From assembly GCA_025351925.1 (NCBI GenBank), contig JANXVC010000318.1, positions 1-41,948 of the forward strand: DNA of 41,948 nt. Reading direction: 5' to 3'. The DNA comes from Rhodospirillales bacterium. Its GTDB lineage: Bacteria; Pseudomonadota; Alphaproteobacteria; Acetobacterales; Acetobacteraceae. The notes beneath the pieces were generated by a model. The model made no database searches, was not told the origin of the DNA, and saw only the letters and a program-made list of their open reading frames with translations. A program made the translations under genes and the position numbers. Positions within the stretch are counted from its first letter, which is position 1. Every line of letters begins with the position of its first letter. Below, piece by piece: positions 15,963 through 23,813 of the stretch.

Positions 15963-18905
15963 TCACGGCTGCTCGGCAAGCCATAGCGACAGGCCTGCAA
16001 GCTCCGGCGTGCGCACCAAGCCAGCCGCTGGTCCAGCGATGCGCAGCCCGAGTTCCGGTCCCGACGGTTCCGTTGCGGCGCCGGGCCGCATGGCGACGCG
16101 GAGATCGGCAGCGGCGCCGAGCATGTCGATGCTGCCGGATAGCCGCGCGATGCCGCCGGGGCTTTGCAAGGTGCCCTCTCCGGAGAGCACGCCGCGCCGG
16201 ACCTGCAATGGCAGATCGAGGCGGCTGAACGGCGTCGTGCCTGCAGTCAGCGCTTTGGAGGCCTGGGCCGGAATGCGGCCGCGGTCAGAATCGGCCAGAG
16301 CCGCCGCCACTGCGGGGAGATCAAAGCCCGTGACCACACCGTCGCGTATCGTGACCGCGGCAGAGCCCGATGTCGTGGCGAGCAGCGCCGCAGGGCTGTA
16401 GCCAGCAGCTGTCAGGTCCAGCCTGGCATCGACCAGGCCCTGGGTCAGGTCGAGCGCCGTATCCAGCGCCGGACCGTCCAGCGCAGCATCGGTGATGGCC
16501 ATCTGCACCGAGAGGCGCGGCGGTTCGCTGTTGGCCACCAATGTCGCACTGCCGGACGCCGTGCCGCCGGCCAGCCGCGCGGTGGCGCCCGGAATCGACA
16601 GCGTGCCATCGCGCAACGCTAATTTCGCCGAGAAATCCTGCAGTGCCGGCGTTTGCCCAAACAGGACCTGCGCCGCATCCAACTGCACGGCCGCCTGCCA
16701 GCCCAAAAGAAGGGCGACCGGAACCGGATTGGGCGAGCGCAGATAGGGCAGCGGCAGCGGCAGCGTCTCGGCCGCGACCTGACCCGAAACCGCCAAGCGG
16801 GGACCGCCGCGCTCACCTGGCACGTCAAAGGTCAACTGCCCGCTGGCGCGCAGCGTGCCGGCGACGAGATCGAAATGCTCCAGCGCCGCGTGTCCCTCGC
16901 TCGCGGTGACCTGGGTCAGCAGCGACAGTGATCCATCGCCGAGCCAGGCCGCCGTGCCGCCAAGCCCCGCCTGCTCCAGCAGCCGCGGCGCGCCGGGATG
17001 GCGCAACGTGACTGGACCAACCCAGTGCCGGGTCAGCAGATTGAGCGTCGGTTGCGCCTCAACTCGGAGGTCCGATGCCTCGACGCTCAGCTTGGCAGCC
17101 AGGGCGTCGGGCAGGCCAGCGAATTGCAGCAGCGCGGTGCCGGGGCCGCGGAGGAGTGCGAGCAGCACGGGCAGTTCAGGCGGCAGCACCGTGCGGAGCG
17201 ACGCGAGGTCCGGCGCAGCCAGCTCGATCCGGCCCTCGGTGACGCGCCCGCCCTCCCCCACCGTGCCGGACGCGGTCAGCCGCATGCCGACGGGATCGGC
17301 CTCCAGCCGGCGGAGCGTCAGCCGCGTCGCCTCGGTCTGCGCATCAAGGGCGATCTGCCCCATAAGCAGGCCACGCCATGTCGCGTTGCGCACCTGCAGG
17401 TGCACGTCGGCGTCCACCGTAGCGGCGGCGGCCAATGCGTCCGTCATGCCGATGGGCGTGGCGAGCGTCGCGACATCGGGCAGCCAGGGATCGAGCGTCA
17501 GCCGATCGAATGACAGCCCGGCCCCGATCGACAGACGCGGCCCCAGCTTTATCGCCAGGCCGCCGGTCAGTTGATTGCCATCCAAAGCGCCGCGCAGCTC
17601 GGCAAGCGACGCCTGGCCCGCGCCGACCGAGAGCTTCGCCGAGAGATCAGCCGTCTTCAGCACAGCGGACGGCAGACGTCCGAGGCTTACCGGAAGCAAG
17701 GGTTCCAGCCAGCGAAGCGTATTGCGCAGATCCGGCGCGGTCAGGTGCCCGGTGCCCTCGAACAGCACCGGGCGGGACGCTGCCCCCTCAGTCCGGGGCT
17801 GGCGCGGCAGGCGGCCAGACAGGCTGAGCTGCGCATCCCCGGGCAGTACGGCGGTTATGTCGCGCACCGTCACGCCGGCGGGATCGAGATCGAAGGCGCC
17901 GCGCAGCCGACGCAGCGTGCCGCCAGCGAGCGTCGCGGCCTCGGCCGAAAGGTCGATCCCGGTCGGCATGGTGGTTTCCGCGCCGCGCAGCAGCACGGGC
18001 AGCCAGGCGTCGAGGTCAAGCCGCCCAGCCGCAAGCGCCAGGTCCAGCCGCGCCTCAGGCAGTACCCGCAGCGCGACCGCGCCACGCGCTGGCGAGCCAC
18101 CGATCTCGAGCGCGAGTTCGTCTGCGACCGCGAGCCCGGCGGCGGCGCTCAGGCGGCCCTCGCCGCGCCATGGCACGGCCGGACCGGGCAGGAGCTGGGA
18201 CAGGTCTGATCCCCGGCCGGCGACCCGGCCCGTCAGCGCCCCATCGCCTGCGAGCTGACCCGAGAAGGTGCCTCCGGTATCGCGCAGCGACCCTTGCCCA
18301 TCGAGGCTTACGTCGAGGCCAGCCGCACCGTCCCGCCCGGGCCGTGTAAGCCGCGCCGTGAAGCGCCAGGGCCGGGCGCCCACCTGCCCGACGCCGGTCG
18401 CGGAGAGCATTCCGGTCTCGGAGTCGGTCGCCAGGACAGCGTCGATCGCAGTCACCGCCATCCCGCCGACCTGGATCCGGCTATCCTCCACCCGCGCCTG
18501 CAACCCGGTCAGCCACGCTGGCGGCCGCTGCGCCAATGCTCCCGGCGCGGGCGGCCAGGGCAAACGCAGGTCGGCCCCGCGCAGCGTCAGATCGCGCGCG
18601 TCCACTTTTCCCGCCAGCAGCGGGCCAAGCGCCACGCGTAGCCGGAGCTCCTGCGCGGTCAGCACCACGCCGTCCCCGGTGTCGTCAACCGCAATCCCGG
18701 AGGCTGTAAGAATTGGCTGCGGCAGCAGGTGCAGCGAGATGACGCCGCCGATCCGCACCGGCCGGCCGATGCCGGACGTCGCGAGTGACTCGACGCTGTC
18801 CCGATAGCGGTTCCAATCCAGCAAGCCCGGCACGGTCCATAGTCCGGCGACCAAGAGGGCCAGCACGACGGCGAAGCCGATCAGCGCTGCACGTCCCGCG
18901 CGCAT
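15963..18905 (-). CDS. AsmA-family inner-membrane/periplasmic protein
   Basis: A 980-residue AsmA-type protein: one N-terminal membrane helix (ALIGFAVVLALLVAGLW, about 7-23), the typical first-strand region VPGLLDWNRYRDSVESLA, then a long beta-rich periplasmic body, and the AsmA C-terminal module (VTIRDGVVTGFDLPAVAAAL and LSGSIDMLGAAADLRVAM near the end). AsmA-like proteins resemble VPS13-type lipid conduits and are implicated in phospholipid transport to the outer membrane; a role here is inferred from family only. The reading frame remains open about 170 codons further upstream, but that part is low quality and antisense to djlA, so the ATG at 18905 was taken. It is a single gene, divergent from djlA. 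Confidence 0.88.
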   Translation of the reverse strand: MRAGRAALIGFAVVLALLVAGLWTVPGLLDWNRYRDSVESLATSGIGRPVRIGGVISLHLLPQPILTASGIAVDDTGDGVVLTAQELRLRVALGPLLAGKVDARDLTLRGADLRLPWPPAPGALAQRPPAWLTGLQARVEDSRIQVGGMAVTAIDAVLATDSETGMLSATGVGQVGARPWRFTARLTRPGRDGAAGLDVSLDGQGSLRDTGGTFSGQLAGDGALTGRVAGRGSDLSQLLPGPAVPWRGEGRLSAAAGLAVADELALEIGGSPARGAVALRVLPEARLDLALAAGRLDLDAWLPVLLRGAETTMPTGIDLSAEAATLAGGTLRRLRGAFDLDPAGVTVRDITAVLPGDAQLSLSGRLPRQPRTEGAASRPVLFEGTGHLTAPDLRNTLRWLEPLLPVSLGRLPSAVLKTADLSAKLSVGAGQASLAELRGALDGNQLTGGLAIKLGPRLSIGAGLSFDRLTLDPWLPDVATLATPIGMTDALAAAATVDADVHLQVRNATWRGLLMGQIALDAQTEATRLTLRRLEADPVGMRLTASGTVGEGGRVTEGRIELAAPDLASLRTVLPPELPVLLALLRGPGTALLQFAGLPDALAAKLSVEASDLRVEAQPTLNLLTRHWVGPVTLRHPGAPRLLEQAGLGGTAAWLGDGSLSLLTQVTASEGHAALEHFDLVAGTLRASGQLTFDVPGERGGPRLAVSGQVAAETLPLPLPYLRSPNPVPVALLLGWQAAVQLDAAQVLFGQTPALQDFSAKLALRDGTLSIPGATARLAGGTASGSATLVANSEPPRLSVQMAITDAALDGPALDTALDLTQGLVDARLDLTAAGYSPAALLATTSGSAAVTIRDGVVTGFDLPAVAAALADSDRGRIPAQASKALTAGTTPFSRLDLPLQVRRGVLSGEGTLQSPGGIARLSGSIDMLGAAADLRVAMRPGAATEPSGPELGLRIAGPAAGLVRTPELAGLSLWLAEQP

Positions 18906-18990
18906 GCTAGATCTGGCTCTGCATGCCAGGCGTGTCGTCCAGTGGATCATCCCGCATGGGAGCAGATAGCGGCACCGCCGGGGCCGCACG

Positions 18991-19030
18991 CAAGCCCTGG
19001 AGTCCATAAACAAGCCTGGCTGTCCATAAA
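18991..19030. repeat. Imperfect 20-bp tandem repeat upstream of djlA
   Basis: Positions 18991-19010 and 19011-19030 match at 16 of 20 bases, and each ends in GTCCATAAA. The pair lies in the asmA/djlA divergent spacer, 23-63 bases before the djlA ATG. The spacing of about two helical turns would put both copies on one face of the DNA, as expected for an operator, but no binding protein can be named. Confidence 0.55.
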
Positions 19031-19042
19031 GATGCGGCGTGT

Positions 19043-19048
19043 TACAAT
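19043..19048 (+). promoter_or_regulatory. djlA: Candidate -10 element for djlA
   Basis: TACAAT matches five of six bases of the sigma-70 -10 consensus and lies only five bases before the ATG at 19054. Transcription starting about six or seven bases downstream would begin at or next to the ATG, giving a leaderless mRNA. The matching -35 is weak (TGTCCA, 16 bp upstream, inside the second tandem repeat). Confidence 0.4.
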
Positions 19049-19053
19049 ACTGC

Positions 19054-19836
19054 ATGGTTCCCTGGGGCAAGTTGCTTGGCGGCGTGGCTGGATTCGCGAT
19101 GGGCGGCCCGTTCGGCGCGGTAGTCGGCGCGGCGTTGGGGCATGCGGCCGACCAAAGCGGGCTGCCGCGTCTCGGCATGGGCGACAGCTCGCTGGGCGGG
19201 TCGCTATTGCACCCGGCGCGGATCGCCGCAGCACTTGGCCGGCGAGACCAGCTTTTTGCGGTCGCGGTCGTGGTGCTCAGCGCCAAGCTGGCGAAATGCG
19301 ACGGCCCCGTCGTGCGGGCGGAGATCGACGCCTTCAAGCGGCAGTTCCGCATCCCGCCCGAGTCGGTACGCGACATCGGCCGGCTGTTCGACCAGGCGCG
19401 CGACAGCAACGACGCATTTGCGCCCTACGCCGTGCAACTCGGGGAGAGCTTTGCCGACAACCGCGGCCTGCTGGAGGACGTGCTGGCCGCGCTGTTCGCC
19501 ATCGCCCGCGCCGACAAGCCGCTGACGGTCGCCGAGCAGGAGATGCTGCGCCGGGTGCACCGGGCGTTTGGGCTGGATGAACTCGCATGGGACCAGGCCC
19601 GCGGCGCATCGAGCCGGTCTGCCGTTGAAGGGGACGACGCCTATACGGTCCTCGGGATGCCCAGCAATGCGACAGACGAGGCGCTCCGCCAGGCCTGGCT
19701 GCGGCTGATGCGGGAGAACCATCCGGACAGCCTGGCCTCCCGCGGCGTGCCGCCGGAGTTCATCGCCCGCGCCGGCGAGAAGGTGGCCCGGATCAATGCG
19801 GCCTGGGACCGCATCAAGCGCGAGCGGCGGCTGTGA
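19054..19836 (+). CDS. djlA: DjlA-like TerB and J-domain co-chaperone
   Basis: A 260-residue protein with a glycine-zipper hydrophobic N-terminus (GKLLGGVAGFAMGGPFGAVV), a TerB-like helical domain (about 60-175, including AVVVLSAKLAKCDGPVVRAE), and a C-terminal J domain with the HPD tripeptide at 223-225 that stimulates DnaK ATPase. The order matches DjlA, a membrane-associated DnaK partner. The ATG at 19054 was chosen; a GTG five codons earlier is possible but would place the -10-like TACAAT inside the gene. The stop overlaps the GTG start of the amidase gene. Confidence 0.88.
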   Translation: MVPWGKLLGGVAGFAMGGPFGAVVGAALGHAADQSGLPRLGMGDSSLGGSLLHPARIAAALGRRDQLFAVAVVVLSAKLAKCDGPVVRAEIDAFKRQFRIPPESVRDIGRLFDQARDSNDAFAPYAVQLGESFADNRGLLEDVLAALFAIARADKPLTVAEQEMLRRVHRAFGLDELAWDQARGASSRSAVEGDDAYTVLGMPSNATDEALRQAWLRLMRENHPDSLASRGVPPEFIARAGEKVARINAAWDRIKRERRL

Positions 19837-20525
19837 CGGCTGCGGCCGACCTAGCGGTTAAGGAGCTGCCCAGCCCCAACTGGGATTTGCGGCCGGACGG
19901 CGTACCCATCGATACGCTGATTCTCCACTACACCGGGATGCCCACGGCGCAGGCGGCGCTCGACCGGCTGCGCGACTCGGCCGCCCGGGTGTCGTCGCAC
20001 TACTTGGTGGACGAGGACGGCGCCGTCTGGCGGTTGGTGGCGGAGCAGCACCGCGCCTGGCACGCCGGGGTGTCTTGCTGGCGCGGCCATACGTGGCTGA
20101 ACGACCGGTCCTTGGGGATTGAGATCGTCAACCCGGGCCACGAATGGGGCTACCGCCCATTCCCGGCGCTGCAGATGGCGGCGGTGTGCGACCTGTGTTT
20201 GGACATCCTGGGACGCCATCCCATCCCAGCGCGCAACGTCGTCGGACACAGTGACGTGGCACCCGACCGCAAGCAGGACCCAGGGGAGCTGTTCGACTGG
20301 CCGGGCCTCGCCGCAAACGGCGTCGGGCTGTGGCCGGCTTTGTCGTCGGACGCCGGCCTTATGGACGACCTGCCGGCGGCGCTCCGGGCCATTGGCTACG
20401 GCGACGGCGACCTCGCGACGACGCTGCGCGCTTTCCAGCGGCATTGGCTGCCGGACACGGTGAACGGGACTGCCGACTCCGCCACGCGAGCCCGATTGCG
20501 CGCTGTCGCCGCCGCGATGGCTTGA
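19833..20525 (+). CDS. N-acetylmuramoyl-L-alanine amidase, AmiD-type (Amidase_2 plus peptidoglycan-binding domain)
   Basis: Zinc amidase that cleaves the bond between muramic acid and the stem peptide, or anhydro-muropeptides during wall recycling. The 230-residue chain has an Amidase_2 domain (about 20-150) with likely zinc ligands in LILHYTG and GHSDVAPDRKQDPG, followed by a C-terminal peptidoglycan-binding-like helix bundle (LRAIGYGDGDLATTLRAFQRH). No signal peptide is evident, which favours a cytoplasmic, AmpD-like role, although the domain layout is that of AmiD. It starts with GTG overlapping the djlA stop and lies directly before rnpB. Confidence 0.9.
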   Translation: MTAAADLAVKELPSPNWDLRPDGVPIDTLILHYTGMPTAQAALDRLRDSAARVSSHYLVDEDGAVWRLVAEQHRAWHAGVSCWRGHTWLNDRSLGIEIVNPGHEWGYRPFPALQMAAVCDLCLDILGRHPIPARNVVGHSDVAPDRKQDPGELFDWPGLAANGVGLWPALSSDAGLMDDLPAALRAIGYGDGDLATTLRAFQRHWLPDTVNGTADSATRARLRAVAAAMA

Positions 20526-20556
20526 CCTGGGCGGCGTCGGCGCGCATTCCCCGAGG

Positions 20557-20997
20557 TGCCAGACGGCCGGACGGCCGCTGCTGGGTTCACGGCGCCAGCC
20601 TCGCTGGCGTTCTGGGTCTGGTGGAGGAAAGTCCGGGCTCCACGGGAACACGGTGCCGGCTAACGGCCGGCGAGGGCGACCTCAGGGAAAGTGCCACAGA
20701 AAACAAACCGCCGGCTCGTCGTAGGACCAGTCGGCACGGGTGAAACGGTGCGGTAAGAGCGCACCGCGCCCCTGGCAACAGGGGCGGCAGGGTAAACCCC
20801 ACCGGGAGCAAGACCGAATAGGGGTGGCCGGCGGCGCGGACGGGCAACCGGCCGCGTGACGCAGGGGCGTTCCCGCCCCGCAACCCGGGTTGGTCGCGGG
20901 AGGCGCGCAGCGATGCGCGTCGCAGAGGAATGGTCGTCCCGGTCTTGCGCTTTGCGGCGCAGGGTCGGACAGAACCCGGCTTACAGGCCGTCTGGCA
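20557..20997 (+). ncRNA. rnpB: RNase P RNA, bacterial class A
   Basis: Catalytic RNA that matures tRNA 5' ends. Conserved elements occur in order: GAGGAAAGTCCGGGCTCC at 20624-20641, GAAAGTGCCACAGAAA near 20687, GAGCAAGACCGAATAGG near 20805-20822, and ACAGAACCCGGCTTACAGG near 20969-20987. The ends are set by an 11-bp perfect helix P1, GCCAGACGGCC (20558-20568) with GGCCGTCTGGC (20986-20996). Length is about 440 nt. It lies 30 bases after the amidase stop and before the dcw cluster. No clear promoter was found in the short upstream gap, so it may be transcribed from inside the amidase gene. Confidence 0.97.
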
Positions 20998-21019
20998 GTT
21001 TTCCTTTGGAGCAATTTTT

Positions 21020-21047
21020 CTTTCGGGCAGTGTTACCGAAAGGTTTT
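21020..21047 (+). terminator. Probable rho-independent terminator of rnpB
   Basis: CTTTCGG (21020-21026) and CCGAAAG (21036-21042) form a perfect 7-bp stem with a 9-base loop, followed by GTTTT. It lies 23 bases after the P1 helix of RNase P RNA. The T-run is short, so efficiency is uncertain. Confidence 0.55.
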
Positions 21048-21102
21048 CCTGAGTGGTTTTACCGAACGATTTTACCTGGGGGTCACTAATTAATCCCCAA
21101 CC

Positions 21103-21111
21103 TTATCCACA
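21103..21111 (+). promoter_or_regulatory. DnaA box
   Basis: TTATCCACA is an exact match to the high-affinity DnaA binding consensus. It lies in the AT-rich region 230 bases before mraZ. One isolated 9-mer can occur by chance, but its position upstream of the division cluster makes a regulatory role plausible. No second box or origin-like array was found. Confidence 0.5.
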
Positions 21112-21240
21112 AGAACGAAACGCGAATACTACGAATTTGTAACCATGATTTGAGCGAAATGTTTTTTCGGCTCATAACTTGCTGATTGCAAAGCTCTTTT
21201 TCAGCGCATGACGCAACATTTTTTCCCAATACCTTTGACG

Positions 21241-21285
21241 CCCATATTTGCCCATGGTAGCCCATGTTATCCCATGCGCGCCCGT
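21241..21285 (+). promoter_or_regulatory. MraZ-box array (operator of the dcw cluster)
   Basis: CCCAT occurs at 21241, 21251, 21261 and 21271, with a degenerate CCCGT at 21281: a strict 10-bp period. On the other strand this is TGGG with 6-base spacers, the arrangement bound by the MraZ octamer in other bacteria. A TTGACG hexamer at 21235-21240 directly precedes the array and may be the -35 of the mraZ promoter, which MraZ binding would then block; no good -10 is evident at the expected spacing. Confidence 0.75.
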
Positions 21286-21341
21286 GTCGCGCGGCATGGG
21301 GCGGGCCCGCCGCATGACGGGCGTCTCTGAAGGCGGAAAGG

Positions 21342-21818
21342 ATGGGCCGGGCCGTAATGAGCCACTTCCTGGGCACGCATCAGAATCGCCTCGACGCCAA
21401 GGGACGCGTCTCGGTCCCGGCCGCCTTCCGCACGCATCTGCGCAACGGTTCGGAAAACGGCGTGGCCAGCCTGATCTTGCGCCCCTCGCACAAGTATCCC
21501 TGCATCGAGGCTTGGCCGGAAGCCGTGTTCGAGACGCTCGCGGCGCCGCTCGACCGCCTGGACATGTTCAGCGAAGACCAGGACGACCTCATCATGGCGC
21601 TTTACGCCGACGCCACGCGCGTCGAGGCAGATAAGGAGGGACGCATCGTGCTGCCCGAGTCGCTGGTGCAGCACGCTGGCCTTACAGAAAACGTCGTGTT
21701 CATGGGCCTTGGCCGCACCTTCCAGATCTGGGAGCCCGCGGCAGCCGAACAGCGCCGGACCGCCGCCCGCACGGCCGCCCGGTCCCGCGCGCTGACGCTG
21801 CCGGCGGGGCCCGCATGA
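21342..21818 (+). CDS. mraZ: Transcriptional regulator MraZ
   Basis: DNA-binding AbrB-fold protein, 158 residues from this start, that represses its own dcw promoter. Two tandem MraZ domains are visible: [20 protein letters not shown] near the start and [20 protein letters not shown] near residue 85. Each has the DxxGR core. The ATG at 21342 follows AAGGCGG by five bases; an in-frame ATG at 21357 (MSHFLGT) would give a more usual N-terminus. A low-complexity Ala/Arg-rich tail of about 25 residues follows the second domain. Its own probable operator array lies 57 bases upstream. A six-codon micro-ORF links it to rsmH. Confidence 0.95.
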   Translation: MGRAVMSHFLGTHQNRLDAKGRVSVPAAFRTHLRNGSENGVASLILRPSHKYPCIEAWPEAVFETLAAPLDRLDMFSEDQDDLIMALYADATRVEADKEGRIVLPESLVQHAGLTENVVFMGLGRTFQIWEPAAAEQRRTAARTAARSRALTLPAGPA

Positions 21819-21835
21819 TGCAGATTTTCTTATGA
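21815..21835 (+). other. Micro-ORF bridging mraZ and rsmH
   Basis: ATG at 21815 opens MMQIFL and stops at TGA 21833-21835. Its first bases overlap the mraZ stop (ATGA) and its stop overlaps the rsmH start (ATGA). The micro-ORF start region ATGATGCAGATT matches the rsmH start ATGACGCAGATT at 11 of 12 bases, suggesting a local duplication of the initiation site. Confidence 0.55.
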
Positions 21836-22797
21836 CGCAGATTCCGGGCCACATCCCCGTCATGCTGCCGGCTGTGCTGCGTCACCTCGCTCCCACGGCC
21901 GGTGAGGTGCTGCTAGATGGCACCTTCGGCGGTGGCGGCTACGCATCGGCAATCCTGGACGCGGCCCACTGCACGTTATGGGCTATCGATCGCGATCCAG
22001 CGGCCATCGCCCGCGGGGCGGCGCTTGCGGCGCGCTACCCCGGCCGGCTGCATCTGCTGCAGGGCCGCTTCGGCGACATGCTTGGGCTGCTGGCGGACCA
22101 AGGCGTCGGCAAGCTGAATGGCGTCGTGCTGGACCTGGGCGTCTCGTCGTTTCAGATCGACGACCCCGCCCGTGGCTTCAGCTTCCGCAGCGACGGCCCG
22201 CTGGATATGCGGATGGCGGCGTCCGGCCCAACCGCGGCGGACCTAGTGAACAACCTGCCAGAGGCCGAGCTCGCCGACACGCTGTATCAGTTCGGCGAGG
22301 AGCGGCTGTCGCGCCGTATCGCGCATGCCATCACCGCTGCCCGGGCCGAGGCGCCAATCGAGACGACGCTCCAACTCGCCGCCATCATCCGTAAGGTGGT
22401 GCCGCCGGACCGGTCGGGTATCGACCCCGCCACCCGCAGCTTCCAGGCACTGCGCATCCGGGTCAACGACGAGCTCGGCGAGATCGAACGTGCGCTGCAG
22501 CAGGCGGCGTCGCTGCTGGCGCTCGGCGGACGGCTGGTCGTCGTGTCTTTCCATTCTCTGGAGGACCGGCTGGTGAAACGCTTCATGCTGGAGGCGGCCG
22601 GGCGCTCGCCGGCGCCGTCGCGTCATGACCCGCGCAGCCTGATGGACCGTGGGCCGCCCGGATTTCAGCTGCTGACCAACGGCGCCGAACGGCCGGACCC
22701 GGATGAGGCCCGCGCCAACCCTCGTGCCCGCAGCGCCCGCCTCCGTGCCCTGGCCTGCCTTGCCGCAACCCATGACCGGGATACCGCCCCAGCATGA
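21832..22797 (+). CDS. rsmH: 16S rRNA (cytosine-1402-N4)-methyltransferase
   Basis: AdoMet-dependent enzyme (formerly MraW) that methylates C1402 in the decoding centre of 16S rRNA. The 321-residue protein opens with [13 protein letters not shown] and the AdoMet-binding [14 protein letters not shown], followed by [26 protein letters not shown] and the conserved [15 protein letters not shown] and [14 protein letters not shown] segments. A normal length and complete motif set indicate it is functional. The stop overlaps the ftsL start as ATGA. Confidence 0.97.
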   Translation: MTQIPGHIPVMLPAVLRHLAPTAGEVLLDGTFGGGGYASAILDAAHCTLWAIDRDPAAIARGAALAARYPGRLHLLQGRFGDMLGLLADQGVGKLNGVVLDLGVSSFQIDDPARGFSFRSDGPLDMRMAASGPTAADLVNNLPEAELADTLYQFGEERLSRRIAHAITAARAEAPIETTLQLAAIIRKVVPPDRSGIDPATRSFQALRIRVNDELGEIERALQQAASLLALGGRLVVVSFHSLEDRLVKRFMLEAAGRSPAPSRHDPRSLMDRGPPGFQLLTNGAERPDPDEARANPRARSARLRALACLAATHDRDTAPA

Positions 22798-23789
22798 TCC
22801 GTCCCCTGACCTGCGTTTGCATGCTGCTGGCCGGCGGGTCCGGCCTCTATCTCTATCAGTCCAAGCATCAGGCGCAGATGCTGGACCGCGAAATCGCGCG
22901 AACCCTGAAAGCCACCGACGTCGCCCGCGACCGCATCGGCGTGCTGCGCGGCGAATGGGCCTTGCTGAACGAGCCGGAGCGCTTGGCGGAACTCGCCCAG
23001 GCGCATCTGGCGCTGAAGACCCTGATCCCAACCCAGTTCGCGACCGCGGCCGAGCTGGGAGCCCGCCTGCCGCCGCCCGTGCTGCCCGGCACGGTGACCG
23101 TATTCACCAAGGAGCCGGATGCACTTTCGACGGCAGCGGTCTTACCGGCTCCGGCCCAACCTGTCCCAGCGACCCCGGTGGCTGCACCGGCCGTGCCCAG
23201 CCATACGAACGTCGGCGCTAGACAATCGTCGTCCACGCCAAATCAGCTCGCCGTCGCAGTCCCGCCCATGCCGCCGCATTCCGTCACACGCATTGTCGAG
23301 GCTCGTTCCACGGAAACTCGGGCGGTTGAACGTCGCGAGGACCCGGCATCCCCGCGTCCGCCGATGCAGGTCGCGTCCGCCTTGCCGATGCCCCTGGCGC
23401 CGTTGCCGGCACCCCGGCCAAGCTCGCCGCATCCAGTCCTGGCTCCGGTGGTCAATGTGAGCGCCAGCCCGATCGCCGCAGCTCCACTGTCGGCGCCGCG
23501 GCCGGCGCAGGCCCGCCCGGTCCCGCTCCACGCAGCCACTCCAGGGTCCGGCTCCGCCGCCGCGCCGCCGCGGCCGGCTCCGCAACGGCTCGAAAACCCG
23601 TCGATCGGCGAGTCCGTGACACGGATGACGCACTTCCAGGGAGCAGGGACGCCGGCGGCACCTCCAAGCCCTGTCCAACCGTCGTACAATCAAGCCTCGG
23701 CGTCCGCCCTGGGCGGCAGTCGGCCCGCCTTGCCGCCGCCGGTCCCCTTCGGATCGGCGATGGCCGCATCCAGCCTGAACGCCCGCTGA
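22794..23789 (+). CDS. ftsL: FtsL-like divisome protein with a long Pro/Ala-rich C-terminal extension
   Basis: The position between rsmH and ftsI, one N-terminal membrane segment ([18 protein letters not shown]), a following coiled-coil region to about residue 75, and the [19 protein letters not shown] stretch identify FtsL, which with FtsB/FtsQ activates FtsWI. FtsL proteins are usually about 100-150 residues; this one has 331. The extra part (about 100-331) is dominated by Pro, Ala, Ser and Arg with no recognisable fold and would lie in the periplasm. The reading frame is intact and keeps the local codon bias, so the extension looks real. A seven-codon micro-ORF follows its stop and ends on the ftsI start. 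Confidence 0.8.
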   Translation: MIRPLTCVCMLLAGGSGLYLYQSKHQAQMLDREIARTLKATDVARDRIGVLRGEWALLNEPERLAELAQAHLALKTLIPTQFATAAELGARLPPPVLPGTVTVFTKEPDALSTAAVLPAPAQPVPATPVAAPAVPSHTNVGARQSSSTPNQLAVAVPPMPPHSVTRIVEARSTETRAVERREDPASPRPPMQVASALPMPLAPLPAPRPSSPHPVLAPVVNVSASPIAAAPLSAPRPAQARPVPLHAATPGSGSAAAPPRPAPQRLENPSIGESVTRMTHFQGAGTPAAPPSPVQPSYNQASASALGGSRPALPPPVPFGSAMAASSLNAR

Positions 23790-23813
23790 ATGCTGATGAG
23801 TTCGAACGCATGA
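23790..23813 (+). other. Micro-ORF bridging ftsL and ftsI
   Basis: Immediately after the ftsL TGA (23787-23789), ATG at 23790 opens MLMSSNA. Its TGA (23811-23813) overlaps the ftsI ATG at 23810 as ATGA. It closes the 20-base gap between two otherwise non-overlapping genes, so a ribosome finishing ftsL could re-initiate here and be delivered to ftsI. Confidence 0.5.

Larger units (their letters stand above)
20998..21341 (+). other. AT-rich intergenic control region before the dcw cluster
   Basis: About 340 bases with no gene, strikingly AT-rich compared with the surroundings. It holds a probable rnpB terminator (21020-21047), repeated TTACCGAA/TTTTACC elements (21033-21076), a perfect DnaA box (21103-21111), T-rich runs, and the MraZ-box array (21241-21285), followed by a return to GC-rich leader before mraZ. 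The start of the dcw transcript is probably here. Confidence 0.7.

Noticed and set aside
18906-19409. N-terminal 168-codon extension of the AsmA frame
   Set aside because: It is antisense to djlA, has no membrane helix or family similarity, and the ATG at 18905 gives a normal AsmA start.
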